From positions 3,571,501 to 3,635,500 of the forward strand of contig NZ_CP015849.1 of assembly GCF_001654495.1 (NCBI RefSeq): DNA of 64,000 nucleotides. The letters run 5' to 3'. The position numbers and the translations under genes were made by a program. Position 1 is the first letter of the stretch, and each line of letters starts with the position of its first letter. This document shows, piece by piece, positions 55,881-64,000 of this stretch. The notes beneath the pieces are model-generated. The model worked only from the letters and a program-made list of their open reading frames with translations. It had not been told where the DNA came from and searched no databases. The DNA comes from Streptomyces sp. SAT1. GTDB lineage: Bacteria; Actinomycetota; Actinomycetes; Streptomycetales; Streptomycetaceae.

Positions 55881-56597
55881 TCATCGCCTCCGGCGCACCC
55901 GGCCCGTCCGGGCCGCCTTCGCGCGCTTCGCGGCGAAGCGCACTCCGCCCGGACTCTCGCCGACCTCCACACGGACCACGGTGGACAGCGGATCCACGAT
56001 CCCCTCACCCACATGCAGGATGGAGGTCTCCACCGCACCGAGTTTGCTCAGCGCGGTTCCGGCGCTCTTCAGCTCCTCCTCCGCCGTGTCCCCCTTGAGC
56101 GCCAGCATCTCGCCATAGGGGCGCAGCAGCGGGATGCCCCAGGTGGCCAGTCGGTCCAGCGGGGCGACTGCCCTGGCGGTCACCACATGGACCGGCGGAA
56201 TCTTGCCCATGAGCTCCTCGGCGCGTCCCCGGACGACGGTGACATGGTCGAGTCCCAGGAGCTCGACGACCTCGGTGAGGAAGTTGGTGCGCCGCAGCAG
56301 CGGCTCCAGCAGCGTGATCTTGATGTCGTCCCGGACCAGGGCCAGGGGGATGCCCGGCAGGCCGGCGCCGGAGCCGACATCGCACACGGTCACCCCTTCG
56401 GGGACGACCTCGGAGAGCACCGCGCAGTTCAGCAGGTGCCGCTCCCACAGGCGGGGCACCTCCCGTGGGCCGATGAGCCCTCGCTGGACCCCTGCCTCGG
56501 CCAGCAGCTCGGCATACCGGACCGCATCCGCGAAGCGATCACCGAATACCTCACGTGCCTGCTCGGGCGCAGGGGGGAGCTCCGCTGCCTCCGTCAC
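55881..56597 (-). CDS. rsmG: 16S rRNA (guanine-N7) methyltransferase RsmG (GidB)
   Basis: 238 aa from GTG 56597, chosen for GGAAGGA 8 nt upstream; the next upstream ATG at 56621 lacks one. The SAM-binding motif is CDVGSGAGLPGIPLA near residue 79. It methylates G527 of 16S rRNA; loss gives low-level streptomycin resistance in several bacteria, including streptomycetes. A basic C-terminal tail (RFAAKRAKAARTGRVRRRR) probably contacts rRNA. It lies between parA and jag, as in most actinobacterial origins. Confidence 0.97.
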   Translation of the reverse strand: MTEAAELPPAPEQAREVFGDRFADAVRYAELLAEAGVQRGLIGPREVPRLWERHLLNCAVLSEVVPEGVTVCDVGSGAGLPGIPLALVRDDIKITLLEPLLRRTNFLTEVVELLGLDHVTVVRGRAEELMGKIPPVHVVTARAVAPLDRLATWGIPLLRPYGEMLALKGDTAEEELKSAGTALSKLGAVETSILHVGEGIVDPLSTVVRVEVGESPGGVRFAAKRAKAARTGRVRRRR

Positions 56598-56667
56598 GGG
56601 AACCGTCCTTCCGTACCGCATCAGCGCGATCAGCGCCGACCATCAGAACTACCAGGCTGACAAAGTT

Positions 56668-56696
56668 CGGCCCCGTCTGCGCTACAGACGGGGCCG
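56668..56696 (-). terminator. Terminator of the rpmH-rnpA-yidD-yidC-jag operon
   Basis: Perfect 12-bp arms (56668-56679, 56685-56696) with a 5-nt loop, 18 bp after the jag stop. Confidence 0.85.
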
Positions 56697-56714
56697 GTGG
56701 AACGCGGGGTCCGC

Positions 56715-57227
56715 TCAGGCGGGGAGCACGACGACGAAGCGCTGCGGCTCCTCGCCCTCGGACTCGCTGCTCAGGCCCGCGGCCTTGACGGCGTCGTGCA
56801 CGACCTTGCGCTCGAACGGGCTCATCGGCTTGAGCTTCACGGGCTCGCCGGTGCTCCGGGCCTCGGCCGCGGCCTTGGCACCCAGCTCGGACAGCTCGGT
56901 CCGCTTCTGGGCGCGGTAGCCCGCGACGTCCAGCATCAGACGGCTGCGGTCACCGGTCTCCCGGTGCACGGCCAGCCGCGTCAGCTCCTGGAGCGCCTCC
57001 AGCACCTCGCCGTCCCGCCCGACCAGCTTCTGCAGGTCACGGGTGCCGGCGTCGCTGATGATCGAGACAGAGGCGCGGTCGGCCTCGACGTCCATGTCGA
57101 TGTCGCCGTCGAGGTCGGCGATGTCCAGCAGACCCTCGAGGTAGTCCGCCGCGATCTCGCCCTCCTGCTCCAGGCGGGTCAGGGCGTCTGCGCCCTCGAC
57201 AGCGGCGGAGGTGGTGCCTTCCGTCAC
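56715..57227 (-). CDS. jag: RNA-binding protein Jag/KhpB (KH and R3H domains)
   Basis: 170 aa. After a short acidic N-terminus, the KH domain lies near residues 60-100 (LQKLVGRDGEVLEALQELTRLAV, with the GxxG-like GRDG). The R3H domain lies near 105-165 (MSPFERKVVHDAVK). Jag/KhpB binds RNA and, in other Gram-positives, pairs with KhpA to affect division and wall growth. GTG 57227 has AAGGAG upstream. It follows yidC by 15 bp. Confidence 0.95.
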   Translation of the reverse strand: MTEGTTSAAVEGADALTRLEQEGEIAADYLEGLLDIADLDGDIDMDVEADRASVSIISDAGTRDLQKLVGRDGEVLEALQELTRLAVHRETGDRSRLMLDVAGYRAQKRTELSELGAKAAAEARSTGEPVKLKPMSPFERKVVHDAVKAAGLSSESEGEEPQRFVVVLPA

Positions 57228-57242
57228 GGGATGGGCTCCTTC

Positions 57243-58544
57243 TTACTTCTTGGACGGGGACTTGGGGCGCTGCGGGCCCTTGCGCTGGCCGGACTGGGCC
57301 TTGCTGCGGGTGCCGCCCGCCGACTTGGCGGCCGGCTTCTTGGCAGCGGCGGGAGGAGTGTCCTGCGGTGCGTCGGACTCGCTCTCCGTCTCGGCCTTGG
57401 TCAGCGACGGAGCCTGCTCGGACTCGCCGGTGCCGGCTGCCTTGGCACCACCCTGGCGCTGGGACTTGCTCTGCCGCTTGGGCTGCTGGCGCCGGGGAGT
57501 GGTGCCGGCCGTGGTGGTGACCGTGCCGTCCTCGGTCTCCACGACGGTGGCGGTGTCGCTCTTGATCACGGTGCCGTCGGCCTGGGCCGCCAGTCCGGCC
57601 TTGGTCAGGCCGTTGACGAACTTGCGCTCGAACTCGTTGCGGTCGCGGCCCTTGGCGACGATCGCCTTGACGATGGCCTTCTCGCCCCGGCTGCGGATCT
57701 TGCCGTGGTGCGTGACGTGCTTGTACAGGCGCTCCAGGTAGGCGGCCTGGGCCTTGGAACCCGGGGTCGGGTTGTTGTGGATCACGTACATCTGCTGGCC
57801 CATGGTCCACACGTTGGTGGTCAGCCAGTAGACGAGGACACCGACCGGGAAGCGGATGCCGAAGAAGGCGAACATGATGGGGAAGACGTACATCAGCATC
57901 TTCTGCTGCTGCATGAACGGCGTCTTCACCGTGGTGTCGACGTTCTTCGTCATCAGCTGGCGCTGCGTGTAGAACTGCGACGCCGACATCAGGACGATCA
58001 TGATCGCGGTGACGACCCGGACGTCGGTCAGCGAGGCACCGAGCTTCTGCACCGTGTCGGCGCCGTCCAGGAACTTCGCGGCGAGCGGCGCGCCGAAGAT
58101 GTGCGCCTGACGGGCGCTCTCCAGCAGCGAGTCGTTGATGACGCCGATCTTCTTGCCCGAGGCGATGCCGTTGAGCACGTGGTACAGGGCGAAGAAGAAC
58201 GGGGACTGCGCCAGGATGGGAAGGCACGAGGAGAGCGGGTTGGTGCCCGCCTCCTTGTACAGCTTCATCATCTCTTCGGACTGGCGCTGCTTGTCGTTCT
58301 TGTAGCGCTCCTGGATCTTCTTCATCTCCGGCTGGAGCGTCTGCATCGCCCGTGTCGCCTTGATCTGCTTCACGAAGAGCGGGATCAGGCAGATACGGAT
58401 GAGGATCACCAGGGACACGATGGACAGGCCCCAGGCCCAGCCGGTATCAGGTCCGAAGATCGCCCCGTACACCGTGTGGAACTGGACGATGACCCAGGAG
58501 ACGGGCCAGGTGATGAAACTGAAGAAACTGGCAATCGTGTCCAC
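57243..58544 (-). CDS. yidC: Membrane protein insertase YidC (OxaA)
   Basis: 433 aa from GTG 58544, with AAGGAG 8 nt upstream. The five-TM insertase core includes [33 protein letters not shown] (with the conserved Arg in the hydrophilic groove), [13 protein letters not shown] and [35 protein letters not shown] basic, Ala/Gln-rich cytoplasmic tail covers about 325-433. It inserts membrane proteins alone or with SecYEG. It overlaps no neighbour; yidD ends 3 bp before its start. Confidence 0.97.
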   Translation of the reverse strand: MDTIASFFSFITWPVSWVIVQFHTVYGAIFGPDTGWAWGLSIVSLVILIRICLIPLFVKQIKATRAMQTLQPEMKKIQERYKNDKQRQSEEMMKLYKEAGTNPLSSCLPILAQSPFFFALYHVLNGIASGKKIGVINDSLLESARQAHIFGAPLAAKFLDGADTVQKLGASLTDVRVVTAIMIVLMSASQFYTQRQLMTKNVDTTVKTPFMQQQKMLMYVFPIMFAFFGIRFPVGVLVYWLTTNVWTMGQQMYVIHNNPTPGSKAQAAYLERLYKHVTHHGKIRSRGEKAIVKAIVAKGRDRNEFERKFVNGLTKAGLAAQADGTVIKSDTATVVETEDGTVTTTAGTTPRRQQPKRQSKSQRQGGAKAAGTGESEQAPSLTKAETESESDAPQDTPPAAAKKPAAKSAGGTRSKAQSGQRKGPQRPKSPSKK

Positions 58545-58547
58545 TAA

Positions 58548-58901
58548 TCATGCTCCTTGGGCATGGGACGAGGTCTTCGCGGCCGGGCTCGGCGGGAGGT
58601 CCCCGTCGGTGGCCGGTTCGGCGGCGGAGGGCCCGCCCTTGCGCGCACGCCAGGCGGCACGCAGCGATTCGTGCCACCGCGGGCGTTTGCGCGGAGGAAC
58701 GTGGTCCACACCGCCCAGCGACCACGGGTTGCAGCGCAGGATGCGCCAGGCGGTGAGTGCCGTTCCCTTGACGGCGCCGTGCCGGTCGATGGCCGTGTAG
58801 CCATAGTGGGAGCACGACGGGTAGTACTTGCAGACCGGCCCGAGCAGTGGACTGATCGTCCACTGGTACAGCTTGATCAGGGCCAGCAGCGGGTACTTCA
58901 T
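58548..58901 (-). CDS. yidD: Membrane protein insertion efficiency factor YidD
   Basis: 117 aa. Family motifs [19 protein letters not shown] and [14 protein letters not shown] are intact. The N-terminal [17 protein letters not shown] is an amphipathic helix that probably lies on the membrane. A 35-residue hydrophilic C-terminal extension is more than the minimal family length of about 75. It assists YidC-dependent insertion. The ATG overlaps the rnpA stop by 4 bp. Confidence 0.95.
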   Translation of the reverse strand: MKYPLLALIKLYQWTISPLLGPVCKYYPSCSHYGYTAIDRHGAVKGTALTAWRILRCNPWSLGGVDHVPPRKRPRWHESLRAAWRARKGGPSAAEPATDGDLPPSPAAKTSSHAQGA

Positions 58902-59269
58902 CGCGTGCCCCCTCCCAGCAGTCGTTGAAGGGCGGCATCCAGGTCGCGGGCCAGTTGTGCGTGATCGGCGTCGCCCGCACCGGGTAGCGCTCGTACGACT
59001 ACCAGGCTACCGGGGGGCAACTGGTCGACCCGGTCGCGCATCAGATGGCGAAGCCTTCGCTTCACCGTGTTGCGTACGACCGCGCCGCCCACTGCCTTGC
59101 TCACGACGAAACCCGCACGCGTCGGGGGAGCGCTCTCCCCAGGCGCGTGCGGGTCCGTTGCACCGCTACGAAGATGGACGACGAGGAGTGGGCGGCCGGC
59201 CCGGCGTCCTCGTCGTACCGCGGTCGCGAAGTCCTCGCGCCGCCTCAGCCGGTTCTCGGTGGGCAGCAC
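58898..59269 (-). CDS. rnpA: Ribonuclease P protein component
   Basis: 123 aa from GTG 59269. It starts [32 protein letters not shown] and has the RNR-type motif [17 protein letters not shown], the RNase P RNA-contact helix. With the RNA subunit it trims tRNA 5' leaders. The ribosome-binding site is weak; the gene follows rpmH by 21 bp, so its translation is probably coupled to rpmH. Confidence 0.97.
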   Translation of the reverse strand: MLPTENRLRRREDFATAVRRGRRAGRPLLVVHLRSGATDPHAPGESAPPTRAGFVVSKAVGGAVVRNTVKRRLRHLMRDRVDQLPPGSLVVVRALPGAGDADHAQLARDLDAALQRLLGGGTR

Positions 59270-59290
59270 GACGGCATGACCTGACCGGGA

Positions 59291-59428
59291 TCAGGCGGAC
59301 AGACGGGCGCGACCCTTGCTACGGCGGGACGCGAGAATCGCGCGGCCGGCACGGGTGCGCATACGCAGCCGGAAGCCGTGGGTCTTCGCGCGACGACGGT
59401 TGTTCGGCTGGAAGGTGCGCTTGCTCAC
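59291..59428 (-). CDS. rpmH: Ribosomal protein bL34
   Basis: 45 aa, the complete small protein from GTG 59428 to the stop at 59291. It begins [20 protein letters not shown] and ends [12 protein letters not shown], diagnostic of L34. GGAG lies 7 nt upstream. First gene of the rpmH-rnpA-yidD-yidC-jag operon, diverging from dnaA. Confidence 0.98.
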   Translation of the reverse strand: MSKRTFQPNNRRRAKTHGFRLRMRTRAGRAILASRRSKGRARLSA

Positions 59429-59796
59429 TCGGGGGCTCCAGAAAGAATCGGTAGTGGCGGGGTGCCGTCCTGGCTGTCACCGTGCGCCCACGATCAGCTC
59501 GTAGTCACGCGCGTGTGTACCGCTTGACCGATCACCTTGACGCGATCTGTGCCCTTCGGAGGCAGGCGGCAGCAGCCATCGACAACTCGACCTGGTTACG
59601 GTACGCGCGGCTAGGCCATCCGGTCAAACCGCGCAGTGCCGGGACACACTTGTCCACAGCCTGGGGACAACAACTTGAACGGTACCCGCCGCGCTGACTA
59701 CCGTGGGCGGACTCCCCTTCGTTCCCTTGTCCCCCGTTTACATCCCGACCCGTCCCGAACCACACGTTCGTGGGACCCCGTGAGAGAGCGTGCCCT
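59429..59796. other. Divergent rpmH/dnaA promoter region
   Basis: 368 bp without a gene, holding the promoters of both operons and a DnaA-box pair at 59650-59670 upstream of dnaA. Confidence 0.75.
59650..59670. promoter_or_regulatory. DnaA-box pair in the dnaA promoter
   Basis: TTGTCCACA (59650-59658, exact Streptomyces consensus) and, in inverse orientation, TGGGGACAA (59662-59670, one mismatch), 3 bp apart. Such a closely spaced inverted pair is known upstream of dnaA in streptomycetes and serves autorepression. Confidence 0.85.
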
Positions 59797-61992
59797 GTGG
59801 CTGACGTACCTGCCGATCTTGCCGCAGTGTGGCCACGCGTACTGGAGCAGCTCCTCGGCGAGGGCCGGGGGCAGGGCCTGGAGACCAAGGACGGACGCTG
59901 GATCCGCCGCTGCCAGCCGCTCGCGCTGGTCGCGGACACCGCGCTGCTCGCCGTGCCGAACGAATTCGCGAAGAACGTCCTGGAGGGCCGTCTGGCCCCG
60001 GTCGTCAGCGAGAGCCTGAGCCGCGAGTGCGGCCGGCCGATCCGCATCGCGATCACCGTCGACAGCTCCATCGGCGAGTCCCAGCCCCCCGCACCATCGG
60101 CCCAGCCCTCCCCGGCGGCTCCCCCGTCCTCGAAGCAGCGCTACGACGAGTACGGGGAGTACGAGGAGCAGGAACTCCCCACCGGCCAGGGCGGATACGA
60201 GGGATACGGCCGGCACCGGGCCGAGCCCCACCGCCCGGACCGCTCGGACCGGGCGGACCGCCCCGATCACTCCGAGCGGCGCGACCAGCACGACCACCCC
60301 GACCACCCCGGGCGGCACGACCGGCGCGAGCGGCAGGACCGCCCCGGCCGCGGCGACGAGCGCCCCGGCGGCTCCGGCAAGAGCGGCGCGAGCGGCGATC
60401 CGCTGCCCCCGCGCCCCGGCCCGGCCGACGGCGCTGACCAGCTGCCGACCGCCCGCCCCGCCTATCCCGCGGAGTACGGCGACTACCAGCGCCCCACGCC
60501 CGGGTCCTGGCCGCGCCCCGCCCAGGACGACTACGGCTGGCAGCAGCAGCGGCTCGGCTTCCCGGAGCGGGACCCGTACGCGTCGCCCGCCCAGGAGCCG
60601 TACGGCTCACGCGACCAGTACGGACCGCAGGAGAGCTACGGCGCGCCGGAGGGGTACGGCGGCGCCAAGGACGCGTACAGCGGCGGGCACGAGCCCTATC
60701 CGCCGTCCCAGGAGTACTCCCCGTCCCAGGACTACCGCCCACGTCCGGTGGAGCGCCCCGCGTACGACCCCTCGCGCTCCGACTACGACTCCGCCCGGTC
60801 CGAGTACGACCAGCGCGACCCGGTCCGCCGGGAGCTGCCCGAGCCGCCGCCGGGCGGCGGGCCCGCGCACCGCGGCGGTCCGGCGGTCCCGTCCCCGTCC
60901 GGCGGCGGCTCAGGCCATGCGGCCGGGCACTCGGGGCAGGGCCACGGACCGGGCGAGCCGACCGCGCGGCTCAACCCGAAGTACCTCTTCGACACGTTCG
61001 TCATCGGCGCGTCCAACCGGTTCGCGCACGCCGCCGCCGTGGCCGTCGCCGAGGCACCCGCCAAGGCGTACAACCCGCTGTTCATCTACGGCGAGTCGGG
61101 TCTCGGCAAGACGCACCTGCTGCACGCGATCGGGCACTACGCGCGCAGCCTCTACCCGGGCACGCGCGTGCGGTACGTCAGCTCGGAGGAGTTCACCAAC
61201 GAGTTCATCAACTCCATCCGCGACGGCAAGGGCGACAGCTTCCGCAAGCGCTACCGCGAGATGGACATCCTCCTCGTCGACGACATCCAGTTCCTGGCGG
61301 ACAAGGAGTCGACGCAGGAGGAGTTCTTCCACACCTTCAACACGCTGCACAACGCCAACAAGCAGATCGTGCTGTCCTCGGACCGGCCGCCCAAGCAGCT
61401 GGTCACCCTGGAGGACCGGCTGCGCAACCGCTTCGAGTGGGGCCTGATCACCGACGTCCAGCCGCCCGAGCTGGAGACGCGCATCGCGATCCTGCGCAAG
61501 AAGGCGGTGCAGGAACAGCTCAACGCCCCGCCGGAGGTGCTGGAGTTCATCGCCTCCCGCATCTCGCGCAACATCCGCGAGCTGGAGGGAGCGCTGATCC
61601 GGGTCACGGCGTTCGCCTCGCTCAACCGGCAGCCGGTGGACCTGGGGCTGACGGAGATCGTCCTCAAGGACCTCATCCCCGGCGGCGAGGACAGCGCGCC
61701 CGAGATCACGGCGCCGGCCATCATGGCGGCCACGGCCGACTACTTCGGCCTCACGGTCGAGGACCTGTGCGGTACCTCGCGCGGCCGGGCGCTGGTCACG
61801 GCACGCCAGATCGCCATGTACCTGTGCCGTGAGCTGACCGACCTGTCGCTGCCGAAGATCGGCGCGCAGTTCGGCGGCCGCGACCACACGACCGTCATGC
61901 ACGCCGACCGCAAGATCCGCGCGCTGATGGCCGAGCGGCGCTCCATCTACAACCAGGTCACCGAGCTGACCAACCGCATCAAGAACGGCTGA
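59797..61992 (+). CDS. dnaA: Replication initiator DnaA with very long domain II
   Basis: 731 aa from GTG 59797 (GAGAGAG 8 nt upstream). Domain I occupies about 1-95 ([16 protein letters not shown]). Domain II runs to about 388 and is a charged Arg/Asp/Pro/Tyr-rich linker of about 290 residues. The AAA+ domain III starts at [20 protein letters not shown], with Walker [10 protein letters not shown] near 432 and Walker B LLVDDIQ near 491. DNA-binding domain IV holds [16 protein letters not shown] near 693. It binds DnaA boxes in oriC and loads DnaB. The protein is longer than other Streptomyces DnaA I know of (about 620-660), all of it in domain II. Confidence 0.98.
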   Translation: MADVPADLAAVWPRVLEQLLGEGRGQGLETKDGRWIRRCQPLALVADTALLAVPNEFAKNVLEGRLAPVVSESLSRECGRPIRIAITVDSSIGESQPPAPSAQPSPAAPPSSKQRYDEYGEYEEQELPTGQGGYEGYGRHRAEPHRPDRSDRADRPDHSERRDQHDHPDHPGRHDRRERQDRPGRGDERPGGSGKSGASGDPLPPRPGPADGADQLPTARPAYPAEYGDYQRPTPGSWPRPAQDDYGWQQQRLGFPERDPYASPAQEPYGSRDQYGPQESYGAPEGYGGAKDAYSGGHEPYPPSQEYSPSQDYRPRPVERPAYDPSRSDYDSARSEYDQRDPVRRELPEPPPGGGPAHRGGPAVPSPSGGGSGHAAGHSGQGHGPGEPTARLNPKYLFDTFVIGASNRFAHAAAVAVAEAPAKAYNPLFIYGESGLGKTHLLHAIGHYARSLYPGTRVRYVSSEEFTNEFINSIRDGKGDSFRKRYREMDILLVDDIQFLADKESTQEEFFHTFNTLHNANKQIVLSSDRPPKQLVTLEDRLRNRFEWGLITDVQPPELETRIAILRKKAVQEQLNAPPEVLEFIASRISRNIRELEGALIRVTAFASLNRQPVDLGLTEIVLKDLIPGGEDSAPEITAPAIMAATADYFGLTVEDLCGTSRGRALVTARQIAMYLCRELTDLSLPKIGAQFGGRDHTTVMHADRKIRALMAERRSIYNQVTELTNRIKNG

Positions 61993-63032
61993 CCACCCGC
62001 CGTACGACGGCGCAGGGCAGCACGAGCTGGCACGAAGGGCGCCCCCGCGGAACGCATCCGCGGGGGCGCCCTTCGCAGTGCCCAGGAGGCCCGGCACCGG
62101 CGCGAAGGCCTTCTGAGGCCCGGCGCGAGGCCGCCCGCGGCCCGGCACGGACCGGCCTCGAACCGCCGGGGCCCGCCCTCGGACCTCCCGCGGACCGCCC
62201 TCGGGCAGCCCTCGCGCCGGGCGGCCCGGACGCGATCGGCGCCCGGCCGCACCTCGCCCACCAGTCCCCGCTGTTCGATTACCTGCCGGGTTACGGCCGC
62301 CCTCCACAGATTGGGCGACTTTCTTCCGTCCACATGCTGGGGACTGGGAAGTTGTCCCGAACGGCGTCCACAGGCAGGCTGAGGATCGAGCGTCCGCCCA
62401 GCTCAGCCCCCTGTGGAATCGTGGACGAAGGATCTCCACAGCCTGTGGACAAAGCGGAGATCCACAGGCTGTGCACGAAGTTGTCCACGGACAACCCACA
62501 GGCTGTGGCTGGTTGTCCCCAATGATCGGCCGCTTCTCCACATGGTTGTCCACTGTTCGGCAACGCGACGCCCCCGGTCACCGTGTCGAGTGAAAGCCGT
62601 CACACCAAGGTGCCGGATTGGGGTGTGGGAAACGTGGGTAAACCTGGGGACGCAGCTGGGGAGAACTGCCCTCGATCTGTGGGTTAGGTGTGCAGAACTT
62701 TCTGTTCTCCACAGAGACCCCGAGTTGTCCACCGGCGTCACCCACAGGGTCAGTGGACAAAATTCCCGCGCTGAGCTGGGCAAACGTGGTTATCCACGGT
62801 ATCCACAGGCCCTACTACTACTCCCAACCAGTAAGAGAGCGGAATCCGTTTCGAAGCGGGTCCTGTGCACAACTCGCGCTCTCGAGCCCGGCCGCCCCTC
62901 GGAGCGACTTGACCCCGACCGGCACCTACTGTCAGTGCGGTGCGTCAGACTGGTCCCCGGTGCTCCTCCCGTCACAGCGGGCGGTGACACCGAGTCGGAG
63001 GACTCAGTAGCAACAGCAGGAGGCGGCTTACG
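61993..63032. other. oriC: oriC region between dnaA and dnaN
   Basis: 1,040 bp without a gene. The first 290 bp are GC-rich with the dnaA terminator and AGGCCCGGC repeats. From about 62285 to 62880 there are roughly fifteen DnaA boxes on both strands: TGTGGACAA at 62444-62452 is exact, and one-mismatch boxes include 62481-62489, 62546-62554, 62725-62733, 62752-62760 and 62865-62873; further looser boxes end in CCACA. Clustered boxes between dnaA and dnaN define the Streptomyces origin. Confidence 0.95.
62033..62075 (+). terminator. Terminator after dnaA
   Basis: Perfect 18-bp arms (62033-62050, 62058-62075) with a 7-nt loop, 40 bp after the stop. Confidence 0.88.
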
Positions 63033-64000
63033 GTGAAGATCCGGGTGGAACGCGACGTACTCGCGGAGGCAGTGGCCTGGGCGGCACGCAGCCTCCCGGC
63101 CCGTCCGCCGGCGCCTGTTCTCGCCGGCCTGCTGCTGAAGGCGGAGGACGGCCAGCTGAGCCTGTCGAGCTTCGACTACGAGGTCTCCGCGCGCGTCTCG
63201 GTGGACGCCGAGGTCGAGGAGGAGGGCACCGTCCTGGTCTCCGGCCGGCTGCTCGCCGACATCTCCCGCGCGCTCCCCAACCGGCCGGTGGAGATTTCCA
63301 CAGACGGTGTACGGGCGACGGTGGTCTGCGGCTCCTCGCGCTTCACCCTCCACACCCTGCCTGTGGAGGAGTACCCGGCCCTGCCCCAGATGCCGAACGC
63401 CACCGGCACGGTCCCCGGCGAGGTCTTCGCCTCCGCGGTGCAGCAGGTCGCCATCGCCGCCGGCCGCGACGACACGCTGCCCGTGCTCACCGGTGTCCGC
63501 ATCGAGATCGAGGGCGACACGGTCACCCTGGCCTCCACCGACCGCTACCGCTTCGCGGTCCGCGAGTTCCTGTGGAAGCCGGAGAACCCGGACGTCTCCG
63601 CGGTCGCCCTGGTGCCCGCCAAGACGCTCCAGGACACCGCCAAGGCGCTGACCAGCGGCGACAGCGTCATCCTCGCGCTCTCCGGCTCGGGCGCGGGCGA
63701 GGGCCTGATCGGCTTCGAGGGCGCGGGCCGCCGGACGACCACCCGCCTGCTCGAAGGCGACCTGCCGAAGTACCGCACGCTGTTCCCCACCGAGTTCAAC
63801 AGCGTCGCCGTCATCGAGACCGCCCCCTTCGTGGAGGCCGTCAAGCGCGTGGCCCTGGTCGCCGAGCGCAACACCCCGGTCCGGCTCAGCTTCGAGCAGG
63901 GCGTGCTCATCCTGGAGGCCGGCTCCAGCGACGACGCACAGGCTGTGGAAAGGGTCGACGCCCAGTTGGAGGGCGACGACATCTCCATCGCCTTCAACCC
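63033..64000 (+). CDS. dnaN: DNA polymerase III sliding clamp (beta subunit), 3' end beyond window
   Basis: 322 codons are visible, from GTG 63033 (AGGAGG 7 nt upstream) to the edge. The clamp begins VKIRVERDVLAEAVAWAARSLP, and domains 1 and 2 are complete; YRFAVREFLW and FEGAGRRTTTRLLEGDLPKYR are typical of beta clamps. The dimeric ring tethers polymerase to DNA. The last third, including most of domain 3, lies outside the window. Confidence 0.97.
   Translation, partial: MKIRVERDVLAEAVAWAARSLPARPPAPVLAGLLLKAEDGQLSLSSFDYEVSARVSVDAEVEEEGTVLVSGRLLADISRALPNRPVEISTDGVRATVVCGSSRFTLHTLPVEEYPALPQMPNATGTVPGEVFASAVQQVAIAAGRDDTLPVLTGVRIEIEGDTVTLASTDRYRFAVREFLWKPENPDVSAVALVPAKTLQDTAKALTSGDSVILALSGSGAGEGLIGFEGAGRRTTTRLLEGDLPKYRTLFPTEFNSVAVIETAPFVEAVKRVALVAERNTPVRLSFEQGVLILEAGSSDDAQAVERVDAQLEGDDISIAFN

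Noticed and set aside
60910..62553. 547-codon minus-strand open frame over dnaA and oriC
   Set aside because: It covers the dnaA AAA+ domain in antisense and runs through the terminator and DnaA boxes; no protein-like features.
62285..62880. Possible CRISPR array from recurring CCACAGG/TGTGG units
   Set aside because: Units are short, irregularly spaced and on both strands; they are DnaA boxes of oriC. No cas genes are present.

Overview
The window is the origin-proximal core of a Streptomyces-type chromosome. The evidence is very high GC, frequent GTG starts, the sporulation pair ssgA/ssgR, a dnaA-oriC-dnaN segment with many DnaA boxes, parAB, and 13 ParB-binding palindromes (11 exact GTTTCACGTGAAAC, 2 with one substitution) spread over about 50 kb. 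Genus is confident. No species is claimed.

Left part, about 1-21 kb. A partial aminotransferase gene faces a LacI-type regulator that contains a TTA codon. Next come a metallophosphatase, a two-TM membrane protein, thiC under a TPP riboswitch, a YibE/F membrane protein, ssgA with its regulator ssgR, small membrane and cupin genes, a Cys/Met-metabolism PLP enzyme followed by a LysR gene, NUDIX and GNAT enzymes, an HbpS/GlcG-like gene, an MFS exporter facing a MarR regulator, a serine beta-lactamase-like protein, and an HTH regulator facing a peptide deformylase.

Scar and small island, about 20.7-23.6 kb. A dihydrofolate-reductase-fold gene is cut off at its 3' end and abuts a degenerate tyrosine-recombinase gene. 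An MFS efflux gene with a TTA codon follows. This stretch looks acquired and decayed.

Housekeeping blocks, about 23.6-42.2 kb: dnaB, a MATE pump, the rpsF-ssb-rpsR-rplI operon, a FemX-type aminoacyltransferase with an alanine-racemase-like partner, a GT87 glycosyltransferase, a bifunctional penicillin-binding protein facing a PadR regulator, ino1, a frameshifted MFS gene, a Cys-containing membrane protein and the CCA-adding enzyme.

Origin block, 42.4-64 kb. It holds DUF6049 protein, murJ, pseudokinase, an ECF sigma factor, its anti-sigma factor, trxB and trxA on the plus strand. On the minus strand are a GNAT gene, parB-parA, rsmG and the jag-yidC-yidD-rnpA-rpmH operon. Then dnaA, oriC and dnaN (truncated at the window end) run on the plus strand. 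The order matches the conserved actinobacterial origin region and joins replication initiation, origin segregation, lipid II flipping, membrane protein insertion and thiol redox control.

The most striking feature is how the parS sites are fitted around other functions. Some lie inside perfect palindromes that look like bidirectional terminators, one overlaps a hairpin in the thiC riboswitch leader, and three lie within coding sequence in the same frame, each encoding the peptide VSRET.
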